From positions 1,364,001-1,428,000 of the forward strand of contig NZ_CBDAQN010000003.1 in assembly GCF_965199065.1 (NCBI RefSeq): a stretch of DNA of 64,000 bases. Direction: 5' to 3'. Source of the DNA: Acidisoma sp965199065 (lineage in GTDB: Bacteria > Pseudomonadota > Alphaproteobacteria > Acetobacterales > Acetobacteraceae). The translations under genes and the position numbers were made by a program. Below are positions 33,909 through 41,884 of this stretch, piece by piece. The notes under the pieces were generated by a model that had not been told where the DNA came from, searched no databases, and saw only the letters and a list, made by a program, of their open reading frames with translations. Every line of letters starts with the position of its first letter. Within the stretch, counting starts at the first letter, position 1.

Positions 33909-35150
33909 TCAGCGTTTTGAAGCCGAGAGTGCCGCGTCCTCTGCGGGCGCGGGCGGGAACGGCATGCCAACGTCGCGGGTTTCCTCCAGCCACAGGGCCA
34001 GCCCGGCGGCGGCGACGGCCGGCACAGCCAGCGCCAGAAATGCCTCGTTCCAGTTGAGCAGGCTGACCAGCGTGCCGCCGACCAGGCCGGACAGTGCGCC
34101 GCCAAGCCCCTGCAACGAGTTGAGCGCCCCGAGCGCCGTCTGGGTGCGGCCGCTGCCCCAGGTGAGATCCGCGACCACCAGCGGCACAGCCACGCCGATC
34201 AGCCCGGAGGAGACGCCGTCCAGCACCTCCGCCGCGATCAGCCCCCACGGATCGGTCACCATGGCGCAGAACAGCGCCCGCAGCGGCAATGCGAGGCAGG
34301 CGATGAGTAGCAGGCGGCGCCGCCCGGCCTGATCAGCGCGCGACCCGGCCCACAGCGCGACCGGAATCATCGTGAGCTGAGCCACGATCACGTAGACGGC
34401 GATCCAGCCGGTGGCGTTGTGGCCGGTCGCGACCAGCCTTTGCCCGACCAGAGACAGCATGTAGCCGTTGGCGAGGTTGAACAGCGCGAGCGCCGCCGCG
34501 AGCAGGAGCAACCGGGGATTGCTCAGCACCTCGCGCATCGTCGAGCGGTGCTCGATGTGGTCGGGCTCGCTTTCCGCCCAGCCATGGGCGCGCCGTCCAT
34601 TGAAGGCGCGCAGCGGCGTGATGATGACCGCGACGATGGCGGCGAAGGCCATCGAGCCGAAGACCAGGAACGGCGCGCCCAGCCCCAGCAGCGGGCCGCC
34701 GAGCCCGATGAGAGAGGCGGCGAAAACGATGCCGGCATGGTTGAACGCCTGGTTGCGGCCTTGCTGATGCGGAAACCGCCGTTTGCCGACGATCCCGAGC
34801 GTGAGCAGCGTCAGGGCCGGCAGCAGCAACGCTCCGCCGGCGCCCGTCATGAACTGCGACACGAGCACCCAGACCATCGTGTGGGCGGGCAGGATGAGCA
34901 GCGTGCCCGCCAGGATGGCGCCGCAGGCGAGGCTCAGCTGAAGCCGGGGATAGCTCGTGTGGTCGACGAGCGCACCGGCCGGCCCGTTCAGCATGAGGGC
35001 GAAAAGTCCGATCACGGTTGTGACCGATCCGACGCGGGCGGCGCTCCAGTGCCCGTTGGCGGCAAGCCAAGTTCCCAGGAAAGGCCCGAGGCCTCCTTGA
35101 ATGTCGCCGGTGAAGAAGTTGATCAGCGCAAGATGGGCTGCAGGGGACAT
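33909..35150 (-). CDS. MFS transporter
   Basis: A 413-residue major facilitator with about twelve hydrophobic helices. The N-terminus LALINFFTGDIQGGLGPFLG is characteristic of a proteobacterial MFS subgroup, and the loop 2-3 region GPAGALVDHTSYPRLQLS carries the modified G-x-L-x-D motif. It lies 75 bases upstream of the sugar-acid dehydratase on the same strand and may import its substrate, though export is equally possible from sequence. Confidence 0.82.
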   Translation of the reverse strand: MSPAAHLALINFFTGDIQGGLGPFLGTWLAANGHWSAARVGSVTTVIGLFALMLNGPAGALVDHTSYPRLQLSLACGAILAGTLLILPAHTMVWVLVSQFMTGAGGALLLPALTLLTLGIVGKRRFPHQQGRNQAFNHAGIVFAASLIGLGGPLLGLGAPFLVFGSMAFAAIVAVIITPLRAFNGRRAHGWAESEPDHIEHRSTMREVLSNPRLLLLAAALALFNLANGYMLSLVGQRLVATGHNATGWIAVYVIVAQLTMIPVALWAGSRADQAGRRRLLLIACLALPLRALFCAMVTDPWGLIAAEVLDGVSSGLIGVAVPLVVADLTWGSGRTQTALGALNSLQGLGGALSGLVGGTLVSLLNWNEAFLALAVPAVAAAGLALWLEETRDVGMPFPPAPAEDAALSASKR

Positions 35151-35268
35151 GAGGTAATTTGCACTTCCTCAGGCGGCGCGGCAGACTCGCTTAAAGATGG
35201 AGCCGCGGCGGTTAGTATGAAGAGGTCTGTCGGCCGGGGCCACCCCCGACGCCTGGGGGCTACTCCTT

Positions 35269-35661
35269 ATGCCGTATCTGAGCCTGCGCATCTATCTTGA
35301 TCCAGAGGGCCGGATCGGCCCGGGCAAGATCGAACTGCTCGAAAAGATCGCGAGCCTCGGCTCCATTGCGGCGGCCGGGCGCGACATGGGCATGTCCTAC
35401 CGTCGCGCCTGGGAACTGGTCGAGGAAACCAACCGCATCTTCGGCAAGCCCGTCGCAGCCCGCCAGATCGGCGGCAGGCATGGTGGCGGGGCGACGCTCA
35501 CGCCGCTCGGCCTCACCCTCGTTGCCCGCTTCCGCGCCATAGAGGCCGCCATCGCGCAGGTAACGCGTGAGGACCTCGCCGCGCTCCAGCAGGAGGTGGA
35601 TCGGCCGGAAAGCCCAGCCGAAGGCACGGCGGGGGGGACATCGTCATCGCCCACCCCCTAG
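35269..35661 (+). CDS. ModE-like winged-helix regulator lacking a molybdate-binding domain
   Basis: A 130-residue protein matching the N-terminal DNA-binding domain of ModE: RIGPGKIELLEKIASLGS, then IAAAGRDMGMSYRRAWELVE and the wing GGRHGGGATLTPLG. The C-terminal TOBE pair that binds molybdate in full-length ModE (about 260 residues) is absent. It is upstream of and on the same strand as the molybdate/tungstate importer, so it probably regulates it, with the separate Mop-type protein or another signal possibly replacing the missing sensor. Confidence 0.82.
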   Translation: MPYLSLRIYLDPEGRIGPGKIELLEKIASLGSIAAAGRDMGMSYRRAWELVEETNRIFGKPVAARQIGGRHGGGATLTPLGLTLVARFRAIEAAIAQVTREDLAALQQEVDRPESPAEGTAGGTSSSPTP

Positions 35662-35678
35662 TGATGGTGGGTCCACGT

Positions 35679-35702
35679 CGCTATATTGGATTGGGAATAA
35701 CG
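35679..35702 (+). promoter_or_regulatory. ModE-box-like element before the molybdate/tungstate genes
   Basis: CGCTATAT-N8-GAATAACG resembles the ModE recognition palindrome (CGxTATATA, spacer, TATATAACG) with partial loss in the right half. It lies between the ModE-like gene and the binding-protein gene, 39-62 bases before the latter's start. Binding is inferred. Confidence 0.5.
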
Positions 35703-35725
35703 AACATTACCGACGGGTAATGTTC
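35702..35725 (+). repeat. perfect 9-bp inverted repeat
   Basis: GAACATTAC (35702-35710) and GTAATGTTC (35717-35725) form a perfect inverted repeat with a 6-base spacer, ending 15 bases before the binding-protein start codon and overlapping the ribosome-site region's upstream edge. It could be a second operator or an mRNA hairpin that affects translation of the importer. Confidence 0.7.
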
Positions 35726-35740
35726 AGCGGGGAGATTGCG

Positions 35741-36622
35741 ATGCTGCGACGTGATGTTCTGGTGGCGAGCCTGTCGCTGTCTCTGATGCCTGCCCTGGCC
35801 TCCGCTCAAACGACAGGAGCCGGAACGGTGAACGTCCTTTACGCCGGGTCGCTCGTGAACCTGATGGAGCATGGCGTCGGGCCTGCCTTCGACCGCGCCG
35901 ACGGCGGCAGTTTCCGCGGCTACGCCGGCGGGTCCAACAAGCTCGCCAACGAGATCAAGGGCAAACTCTTGCAAGGCGACATCTTCATCAGCGCCAACCC
36001 CAAGGTGAATTTTGGCCTGATGGGCGCCACAAACGGCGGCTGGGTGGACTGGTATGTGACCTTCGCGCAGTCTCCCCTCGTCATCGGCTACAATCCGTCG
36101 AGCCGATACGCCGCCGACCTCAAGAGCAAGCCATGGTATGAGGTGCTGCAGGAACCCGGTATCCGCATCGGCCGCACAGATCCCAAGCTCGACCCCAAGG
36201 GCAAGCTGACCCTCGAACTCCTGAAGAAGGCTTCTGCCTTCTATAAAATCCCCGGCCTTTCGGAGAAGGTTCTGGGCGCGCCGGAGAACTCCGCCCAGGT
36301 TCTGCCGGAGGAAGACCTCGTTGGCCGTCTGCAGTCGGGCCAGATCGACGTGGGCTTTTTCTACTCCACGGAGACGACCGACCTGAAAATCCCCGCCCTC
36401 ACCCTGCCGCCCGAAACCGCCCTCAGCGCGCACTACACCGCCACGATCCTGAGCGGCGCACCGCATGCGGCGGCTGCGTCCAGCTTACTGAGCTTCCTCC
36501 TTGGCCCGGACGGCACCGCGATGATGCGCGCGCATGGCCTCGGAATCGTGGCGCCCAAGCTCAGCGGCGACACGTCAAAAGTTCCGCCCGCCATCCTCGC
36601 GCTGACGAAACCGGCGGATTAG
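35741..36622 (+). CDS. molybdate/tungstate ABC transporter substrate-binding protein
   Basis: A 293-residue periplasmic protein with a signal peptide (MLRRDVLVASLSLSLMPALA, cleavage after ASAQ). NVLYAGSLVNLME and GYAGGSNKLANEIKG are the oxyanion-binding blocks of the ModA/WtpA/TupA group, and GRTDPKLDPKGKLTL is a hallmark of the WtpA-like branch. GGGGAG seven bases ahead supports the ATG at 35741; the longer open frame from 35567 overlaps the regulator. It leads directly into the fused permease-ATPase gene (7 bases apart). Tungstate or molybdate cannot be told apart by eye. Confidence 0.86.
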   Translation: MLRRDVLVASLSLSLMPALASAQTTGAGTVNVLYAGSLVNLMEHGVGPAFDRADGGSFRGYAGGSNKLANEIKGKLLQGDIFISANPKVNFGLMGATNGGWVDWYVTFAQSPLVIGYNPSSRYAADLKSKPWYEVLQEPGIRIGRTDPKLDPKGKLTLELLKKASAFYKIPGLSEKVLGAPENSAQVLPEEDLVGRLQSGQIDVGFFYSTETTDLKIPALTLPPETALSAHYTATILSGAPHAAAASSLLSFLLGPDGTAMMRAHGLGIVAPKLSGDTSKVPPAILALTKPAD

Positions 36623-36629
36623 GCTCATC

Positions 36630-38507
36630 ATGCGGCGGCCTTCCTGGGGCCTGCTGCCCTGGCTCGGCGGCCTTCTCGCCCTTTACCTCATCGCTCCGTT
36701 CGCGGCGGGCATCGCCATGACAGGCACCGCGGATTGGCGGGGCGCCGACTGGCCGGGTCTCGCCAGCGCCACCCTCGTCTCGCTGGCAAGCGCCTCCGCC
36801 GCTACGCTCCTGGTCGCGATCGGCGGCATTCCGCTCGGCTACCTCCTCGCCCGGCGGCCAGGCCGCGGGATGGCGCTGCTCGGCTTCATCGTGCAACTTC
36901 CGTTGGCGCTGCCGCCCCTGGCGAGCGGCATCCTGCTGCTCTTCCTGCTCGGCTACGCCAGTCCACTCGGCGCCCTGACCCATGGCGCGCTGACCGACAG
37001 CTTCCCCGGCATCGTGCTGGCCGAAGCCTTCGTCGCCGCCCCCTTCCTCATCATCGCCGCGCGTTCGGCCTTCGCGTCGGTCGATCCGGTGCTGGAGGAT
37101 GTCGCGGCGACGCTCGGTCACAGTCCGGCCAGTGTCTTTCTGAGGGCGAGCCTGCCCATTGGCGGACGCGCCATCCTCGCCGGGATGCTGCTGTGCTGGC
37201 TGCGGGCCTTCGGCGAGTTCGGCGCGACGGTGCTCGTCGCCTATCACCCCTATTCCCTGCCCGTTTACACCTACGTCGCCTTCGGAAGCGAAGGGCTGCC
37301 GGCGATGATCCCGGTGCTGGCGCCGACGCTCGCCGCCGCCCTCGCGGTCATGCTGCTGGCATGGCGTCTCGCCTCCGGCCGCCAGACGCGCCCCGCCGTC
37401 GCGACGGCGCTGGAAGCGGAAACGGTTGCGCTGGAAGCCGCGCCCCACCTGCCCGCCGCGCCGGCCGCCATGACGCCCACGTTTGGCTTTGCCTTCCGCC
37501 GCGACCTCGACGGCTTCACGCTCGACGTGGAGAGCCGCGTCGCCGCACGGCGGATCGCGCTGCTGGGCGCCTCGGGCTCCGGCAAGTCCCTGACGCTACG
37601 TGCGATCGCCGGGCTGGATCGAGCGGCCGGCGACCGGCTGCATCTCGACGGGCGGGACCTCTCCGCCGTACCGCCCGAAGGGCGCGGCATCGCCTATGTG
37701 CCGCAGAGCTATGGCCTCTTTCCGCACCTGACGGTCGAGCGCCAGCTACGCTTCGGGATCGACCACGACCCGGCGCAGGCGGCGTTCTGGTTCCGGCGCC
37801 TCGGCCTTGGCGGGCTTGAGGCGCGTATGCCCGGCGAACTCTCGCTGGGCCAGCAGCAGCGCGTCGCCATCGCCCGCGCGTTCAGCCGGCCGGCTGGCCT
37901 GCTGCTGCTCGACGAACCGTTCGGCGCGCTGGACACGCCGCTCCGCGCGCAACTGCGGCAGGAGCTCCGGGCGTTGCAGGACGAGGTGACGACGACGACG
38001 ATCCTCGTCACCCATGATCCCGAGGAGGCTTTCCTCCTCGCCGACGAGCTTATCCTGCTGGGAGCGGGCTCGGTGCTGCAGGCGGGGCCGATGAATGCCG
38101 TCTTCGCCCGCCCGGCGAATGCGACGGTGGCGCGGCTGCTGGGCGCCGAAACCGTCGCCGCCGGCATCGCGATCGCTGAGGACGAGATCGAGATCCCCGG
38201 CGGCCTCCGCCTCGCCGTCTCAGGGCCGCCGCTGCTGCCAGGATCGCGCATCGGCTGGTCCGTGAGGCCGGACCGGCTGCGGATCGTCGGCGCCGGCGGC
38301 TATCCCTGCACGATTACGACCGTTCATCCGGCCATCGCAGGACGGCAGGAGGTGCGGGTGAGGCTGGCCGATGTGCCGCTCCGGCTGATGCAGGATGCGG
38401 AGGCAATGCCGCGGCCGGGGCCGGCGCTGCTCGCCGTTCCGCCATCGGCAATCCAGGTCTGGGCCGCGGCATGCTCTGACCTGGGCGAGCCTCCCATCAG
38501 GCTCTAG
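36630..38507 (+). CDS. fused ABC permease-ATPase for molybdate/tungstate (ModB-ModC fusion)
   Basis: A 625-residue single polypeptide. Residues 1-245 form a ModB-type permease (about six helices; coupling loop VDPVLEDVAATLGHSPASVF). After an Ala/Pro-rich linker comes a ModC-type ATPase: Walker A GASGSGKSLT, signature LSLGQQQRVAIARAF, Walker B LLLLDEPFGALD, switch VTHDPEEAF. The last 120 residues look TOBE-like. In most bacteria these are two proteins, so one chain here supplies membrane and ATPase domains and would dimerise. It belongs to the SBP-fusion-Mop operon. Confidence 0.88.
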   Translation: MRRPSWGLLPWLGGLLALYLIAPFAAGIAMTGTADWRGADWPGLASATLVSLASASAATLLVAIGGIPLGYLLARRPGRGMALLGFIVQLPLALPPLASGILLLFLLGYASPLGALTHGALTDSFPGIVLAEAFVAAPFLIIAARSAFASVDPVLEDVAATLGHSPASVFLRASLPIGGRAILAGMLLCWLRAFGEFGATVLVAYHPYSLPVYTYVAFGSEGLPAMIPVLAPTLAAALAVMLLAWRLASGRQTRPAVATALEAETVALEAAPHLPAAPAAMTPTFGFAFRRDLDGFTLDVESRVAARRIALLGASGSGKSLTLRAIAGLDRAAGDRLHLDGRDLSAVPPEGRGIAYVPQSYGLFPHLTVERQLRFGIDHDPAQAAFWFRRLGLGGLEARMPGELSLGQQQRVAIARAFSRPAGLLLLDEPFGALDTPLRAQLRQELRALQDEVTTTTILVTHDPEEAFLLADELILLGAGSVLQAGPMNAVFARPANATVARLLGAETVAAGIAIAEDEIEIPGGLRLAVSGPPLLPGSRIGWSVRPDRLRIVGAGGYPCTITTVHPAIAGRQEVRVRLADVPLRLMQDAEAMPRPGPALLAVPPSAIQVWAAACSDLGEPPIRL

Positions 38508-38537
38508 GCTGACGCGCCGAACAAAGAAGGTCCTGTC

Positions 38538-38744
38538 ATGAAACTCAGCGCCCGCAACCAGATCAAAGGCCGGGTCATCGCGGTCCAGAAGGGGCAGACG
38601 ACCGGCCACGTGCGGATCGACATCGGCCACGGCATCGTCATCACCTCGTCGATCACCAACGAGGCGATCGACGATCTCGACCTCAAGGTGGGTGACGAAG
38701 CCATGGCCGTCATCAAGGCGTCCGACGTGATGGTGGCGAAGTAG
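38538..38744 (+). CDS. Mop-type TOBE-domain molybdate-binding protein
   Basis: A 68-residue single TOBE domain (MKLSARNQIKGRVIAVQKG ... ITNEAIDDLDLKVGDEAMAVIKASDVMVAK), the layout of molbindin/Mop proteins that assemble into hexamers and store or buffer molybdate or tungstate in the cytoplasm. It lies 30 bases after the transporter fusion and has AAGAAGG ahead of its ATG. It may also serve as the oxyanion sensor partner that the truncated ModE-like regulator lacks. Confidence 0.88.
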   Translation: MKLSARNQIKGRVIAVQKGQTTGHVRIDIGHGIVITSSITNEAIDDLDLKVGDEAMAVIKASDVMVAK

Positions 38745-38758
38745 CCACCCTCAACGCC

Positions 38759-39631
38759 TCAGCCAGGCGTCTTGGCGCCGGAGGCCATCTGCTCGGTCTG
38801 CGCCGCGCTGTCCGGGCGTGCCGGGCCGAGCACGGGCTCCTCGCCCATCGGCCGGTTCGGGAAGATGCTGAACTGGCCATGGCCATCGAGCGAAGGTCCG
38901 CTGTTCCATGCCGCCGGCAGCGGGGTTTCGCCATCCGCCGCGGTCGCGAAGAAGGCGTAGCTGTAGTCCTGCGTCTCCTCGCTCTGCGGGAAGCTGTTCG
39001 GGATAGGCAGGGCCGTCGAGCCGCCGAGTTCCTCGACCACCGCGAGCCACTGTTGCTGATGCATCGTGTCGCGGGCGATGAGGAACGAAAGCATCTTCTT
39101 CATGCCCGCATCCGTCGTCGCGTTGAAAAGCCGCACCGCAAGAACGCGGCCGGTCGATTCAGCGGCGACGTTGCAATACATGTCGGCCGCAAGATTGCCG
39201 CTCGCGTAGATATGCGACATGTCGAAGGGCACACCGTCGGCATTGGCCGGGTAGGCTGCCATGCCGGTCGATAGAATGTGCCGCTGCAGCATCCCTTCCA
39301 CCGCGTGGCGTGGCCGCTCGCCGCCCATGATGGCGCCGACGACGCCCACGGCTCCTGCCGCCTGCGCCCCGGCGGGTGCCGCCTCGAGGTTCAGCGCGAC
39401 CGCGGTTGCCAGCATCTCGATATGGCCGAGTTCCTCCGTCGCCGTGTGGAGCAGCATGTCCCGGTACTTGGTGCTGGGCCCACGCGCACCCCAGGCCTGG
39501 AAGAAATACTGCATGCAGACGCGGATTTCGCCTTCGATGCCGCCGATCGCCTGCTGCAGCTGGCGCGCGAACAGCGGGTCAGGGGTCTCGACGGTGACCG
39601 GCCACTGCATCTTTTTGTCATGATAATACAT
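38759..39631 (-). CDS. manganese-containing catalase
   Basis: A 290-residue di-manganese catalase that breaks down hydrogen peroxide without haem. The ferritin-like core has Glu/His ligands in EGEIRVCMQYFFQAWG, ATEELGHIEM, NVAAESTGRVLA and ARDTMHQQQW. The N-terminus MYYHDKKMQWPV is typical. The C-terminal tail (about residues 240-290) is Pro/Gly-rich, as usual in this family. It is divergent from the CsoR/FrmR-type repressor, with an operator-like palindrome between them, so it may be under that repressor. Confidence 0.9.
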   Translation of the reverse strand: MYYHDKKMQWPVTVETPDPLFARQLQQAIGGIEGEIRVCMQYFFQAWGARGPSTKYRDMLLHTATEELGHIEMLATAVALNLEAAPAGAQAAGAVGVVGAIMGGERPRHAVEGMLQRHILSTGMAAYPANADGVPFDMSHIYASGNLAADMYCNVAAESTGRVLAVRLFNATTDAGMKKMLSFLIARDTMHQQQWLAVVEELGGSTALPIPNSFPQSEETQDYSYAFFATAADGETPLPAAWNSGPSLDGHGQFSIFPNRPMGEEPVLGPARPDSAAQTEQMASGAKTPG

Positions 39632-39727
39632 CGCGAACTCCTATGCGGGTGAAGCGCCCATCGCCTTGCCTCCGTCCGTCGTAGAGAGAGCGACAAAGGC
39701 GCATGTGCGCGCCGCCGTTAAAGAAGA

Positions 39728-39744
39728 ATACTCCCTGGGAGTAT
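39728..39744 (+). promoter_or_regulatory. CsoR-type operator palindrome
   Basis: ATACTCCC-T-GGGAGTAT is a perfect 8-base inverted repeat with a single-base centre, 31-47 bases before the repressor start. G/C tracts flanked by TA-rich ends are the hallmark of CsoR/RcnR/FrmR-family operators. Its location between divergent genes lets it control the repressor and possibly the catalase. Confidence 0.72.
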
Positions 39745-39774
39745 AATCACGAGAACAGGATTAAGGGTCACGAG

Positions 39775-40089
39775 ATGGAGTACGAGTTCCGCGATGACAG
39801 GCTTTATCTGCATCGCACTGCCGAGCAGAAGGCGCCGCTGCTCAACCGCCTGAACCGGATCGAGGGTCAGGTCCGGGGCCTCCGGCAGATGATCGAGGAT
39901 GACCGCTACTGCATGGACGAGGTTCAGCAGGCGAACGCGGTTGCTTCGGCAATCCGGGAAGTGACCTTGCTGGTCATCGCGGATCACCTCGCGGCAGGCG
40001 TCGACTTCGTGGTGAAGGACGGTGACAGCGGGGCGGCGATCCGGGACATGATGCAGGTCCTGCGCGCCGCTCTGCGGCAGCAACCTTGA
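39775..40089 (+). CDS. CsoR/RcnR/FrmR family (DUF156) repressor
   Basis: A 104-residue all-helical metal- or electrophile-sensing repressor. The family core is LLNRLNRIEGQVRGLRQMIE, followed by the sensing Cys in DDRYCMDEVQQ and the His in VIADHLAAG. The position that carries a second Cys in copper-sensing CsoR (His+4) is Gly here, so it is a Cys-His type closer to FrmR-like formaldehyde sensors or other variants. AAGGG lies 8 bases before the ATG at 39775. A palindrome upstream suggests autoregulation. Confidence 0.85.
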   Translation: MEYEFRDDRLYLHRTAEQKAPLLNRLNRIEGQVRGLRQMIEDDRYCMDEVQQANAVASAIREVTLLVIADHLAAGVDFVVKDGDSGAAIRDMMQVLRAALRQQP

Positions 40090-40203
40090 CGTGGCGCTTG
40101 GACCAGCGAGTGGTTGCGGCGGCTCGGCGGCAGCAGGGCCACGCCTGCGATGGCGGAGGGCGGCCGCCCGGACTTCGAAGGCTACGTTGTGGAAGCAACA
40201 AAC

Positions 40204-40227
40204 GGCGCGGTCTGGATCGACCGCGCC
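40204..40227 (-). terminator. hairpin downstream of the porin gene
   Basis: GGCGCGGTC-TGGATC-GACCGCGCC forms a perfect 9-base stem with a 6-base loop, 33 bases after the porin stop on the minus strand. It is followed there by the short U-containing stretch GTTTGTTG. This is a likely intrinsic terminator. Confidence 0.6.
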
Positions 40228-40260
40228 ATCGACGTTGACTGATGCCGCGTGCTTAGGCGA

Positions 40261-41541
40261 CTACCACTGGATCTGCGTGCCGACGCCGAATAGCTGGGAC
40301 TGCACGTAGTTGTTGGCGGTGCCGGCATTGCCGGTTTCAAAGTCGTAGCCGCCCTGCTGTCGAAGACCATACAGATAGTCGACGAACATGCTGACGCCGG
40401 GAACCAGCGTATAGGTTGCGCCCGCGGCCACGCCGTCGTTCTGCTGTTGTCCCGTCGTGAGCCCGGCGGGCGTGATGACGGCGCCGCTGCCGGTGTCGAT
40501 GCCACCCGGCAGATCGCCGGTTTCGGTCGTCCGGAAGAAGCTGCCACCGACGACCAACGGCCCGATCGTGTATTGCGCGCCCGCCATCCAGGCGATCGCG
40601 TTCGAGCCGCCGTCGGGTGCAAGTCCAAGTGTGTCGCCATCACCTAGGTTATAGGCGCCGTAGTAGGAACTGCCGCCGAAGGTGAGGCCCGCGATGGTGA
40701 CCGTGACGCCACCGCTCAGAATGTTCAGGTTACGGTAGTGGTCGGGTGTCGTCGTGGTTTCAGGACCATTGTAGGCAACCTGACCGCCAGTTCTGTCGTC
40801 GACCTCCACTTGCAGACCGAACGGGCCGAAGGCTTTCGTGTACTGGCCGCCGATATCGACGATGTTGCGGGGCTGCCCGCCGATGATCGGGGTCGTGACG
40901 GAGGTCGGCGCATCGCTATAGTTTTCGGCCGTCTGGTTTGGGGTGAAAGCCGCGGCAACCTGTAGCCCCAATAATTTCGGAGAGAGATAAACGATCTTGT
41001 CCGTCGCCTGGTCATTTCCCCCGGTGTCCGGAAAGGGATACAGTGGATTGGCGGCGGTCGGGATCATGCCTTCGATGTCGCCGTTCCAGCCGCCGTCGTT
41101 GAAGCCTTCGAACGTGCCGGTCTCGAAGACGGTTGTCGGGCCATTTTGTTGGCCGAAACTGATCTGGCCGAACTTCGGCAGACCGAAATAGCCGTATGCC
41201 TGGAAAACGTAGAGGCTCTCGTTACTTGCGTTTTCACCGCCATTGATGCGGATTTCTGACGCAGCGCCATAATGGAGACCATTGGCGGCAACGCCATCGA
41301 ACCCCGGATAGAGGCGCAGATAGCCAAGGAAGTTCGTCGTGCTGGTCTTCTCGCCTGTCGCGCTGTCGTCGTCGAGCGAGGATGCCTCAACTCCCGCATA
41401 CCAGTTCACGCGGCCATTCAAGCGCACAGTGACTGAACCTGGGGATGCTGAGGGTGCCGTCTGCGCCATCGCGGGCTTGCCGATGCCAATGCATCCCGCG
41501 CCCGCCAGGAGAGCGACACCGCCCAAAAGCCAATTTCGCAT
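40261..41541 (-). CDS. outer-membrane porin
   Basis: A 426-residue beta-barrel protein. A signal peptide (MRNWLLGGVALLAGAGCIGI, cleavage after AMAQ) is followed by VTVRLNGRVNWYAGVE, many alternating hydrophobic strands, and the aromatic C-terminal residue in FGVGTQIQW that outer-membrane assembly requires. It resembles general gram-negative porins (porin_4 type). AGGGAG eight bases upstream supports the ATG at 41541. Confidence 0.87.
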   Translation of the reverse strand: MRNWLLGGVALLAGAGCIGIGKPAMAQTAPSASPGSVTVRLNGRVNWYAGVEASSLDDDSATGEKTSTTNFLGYLRLYPGFDGVAANGLHYGAASEIRINGGENASNESLYVFQAYGYFGLPKFGQISFGQQNGPTTVFETGTFEGFNDGGWNGDIEGMIPTAANPLYPFPDTGGNDQATDKIVYLSPKLLGLQVAAAFTPNQTAENYSDAPTSVTTPIIGGQPRNIVDIGGQYTKAFGPFGLQVEVDDRTGGQVAYNGPETTTTPDHYRNLNILSGGVTVTIAGLTFGGSSYYGAYNLGDGDTLGLAPDGGSNAIAWMAGAQYTIGPLVVGGSFFRTTETGDLPGGIDTGSGAVITPAGLTTGQQQNDGVAAGATYTLVPGVSMFVDYLYGLRQQGGYDFETGNAGTANNYVQSQLFGVGTQIQW

Positions 41542-41884
41542 TCTAGTCTCCCTGCCGGCAACTTTTTGGTTTGATACCGTTGCCGCCATCTTGTCGTATG
41601 AAATTCCGGGACCGTTGAACCGTCGTCTTGTACGCGCATCCGGCATGACGTCAACGTGAAGAACATCGAGTGCCATACACTAAGCGATTACCTGACGTTT
41701 GTTGTATTAACGATTCTATTAGAGGATTGGTAACAGGAACGAAGCGCCTGGCTTTTTCTTTCAACCGGGCGGCATCCTTCAAGACAGGCCACGCATCCGC
41801 TTTCAACACGCAAAGACTTTCATCTGCACGGCGTTGGTGGCATGGCTATAGTCAGTCGAGGAACCAAGAAGAAGAGGACCGATC
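41542..41884. other. divergent promoter region between porin and isomerase genes
   Basis: About 340 bases with no accepted gene. The stretch 41690-41735 is relatively AT-rich (TTGTTGTATTAACG and neighbours) and probably contains the promoters of the two divergent genes, but no -35/-10 pair or repeat stands out clearly enough to mark. Confidence 0.4.
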
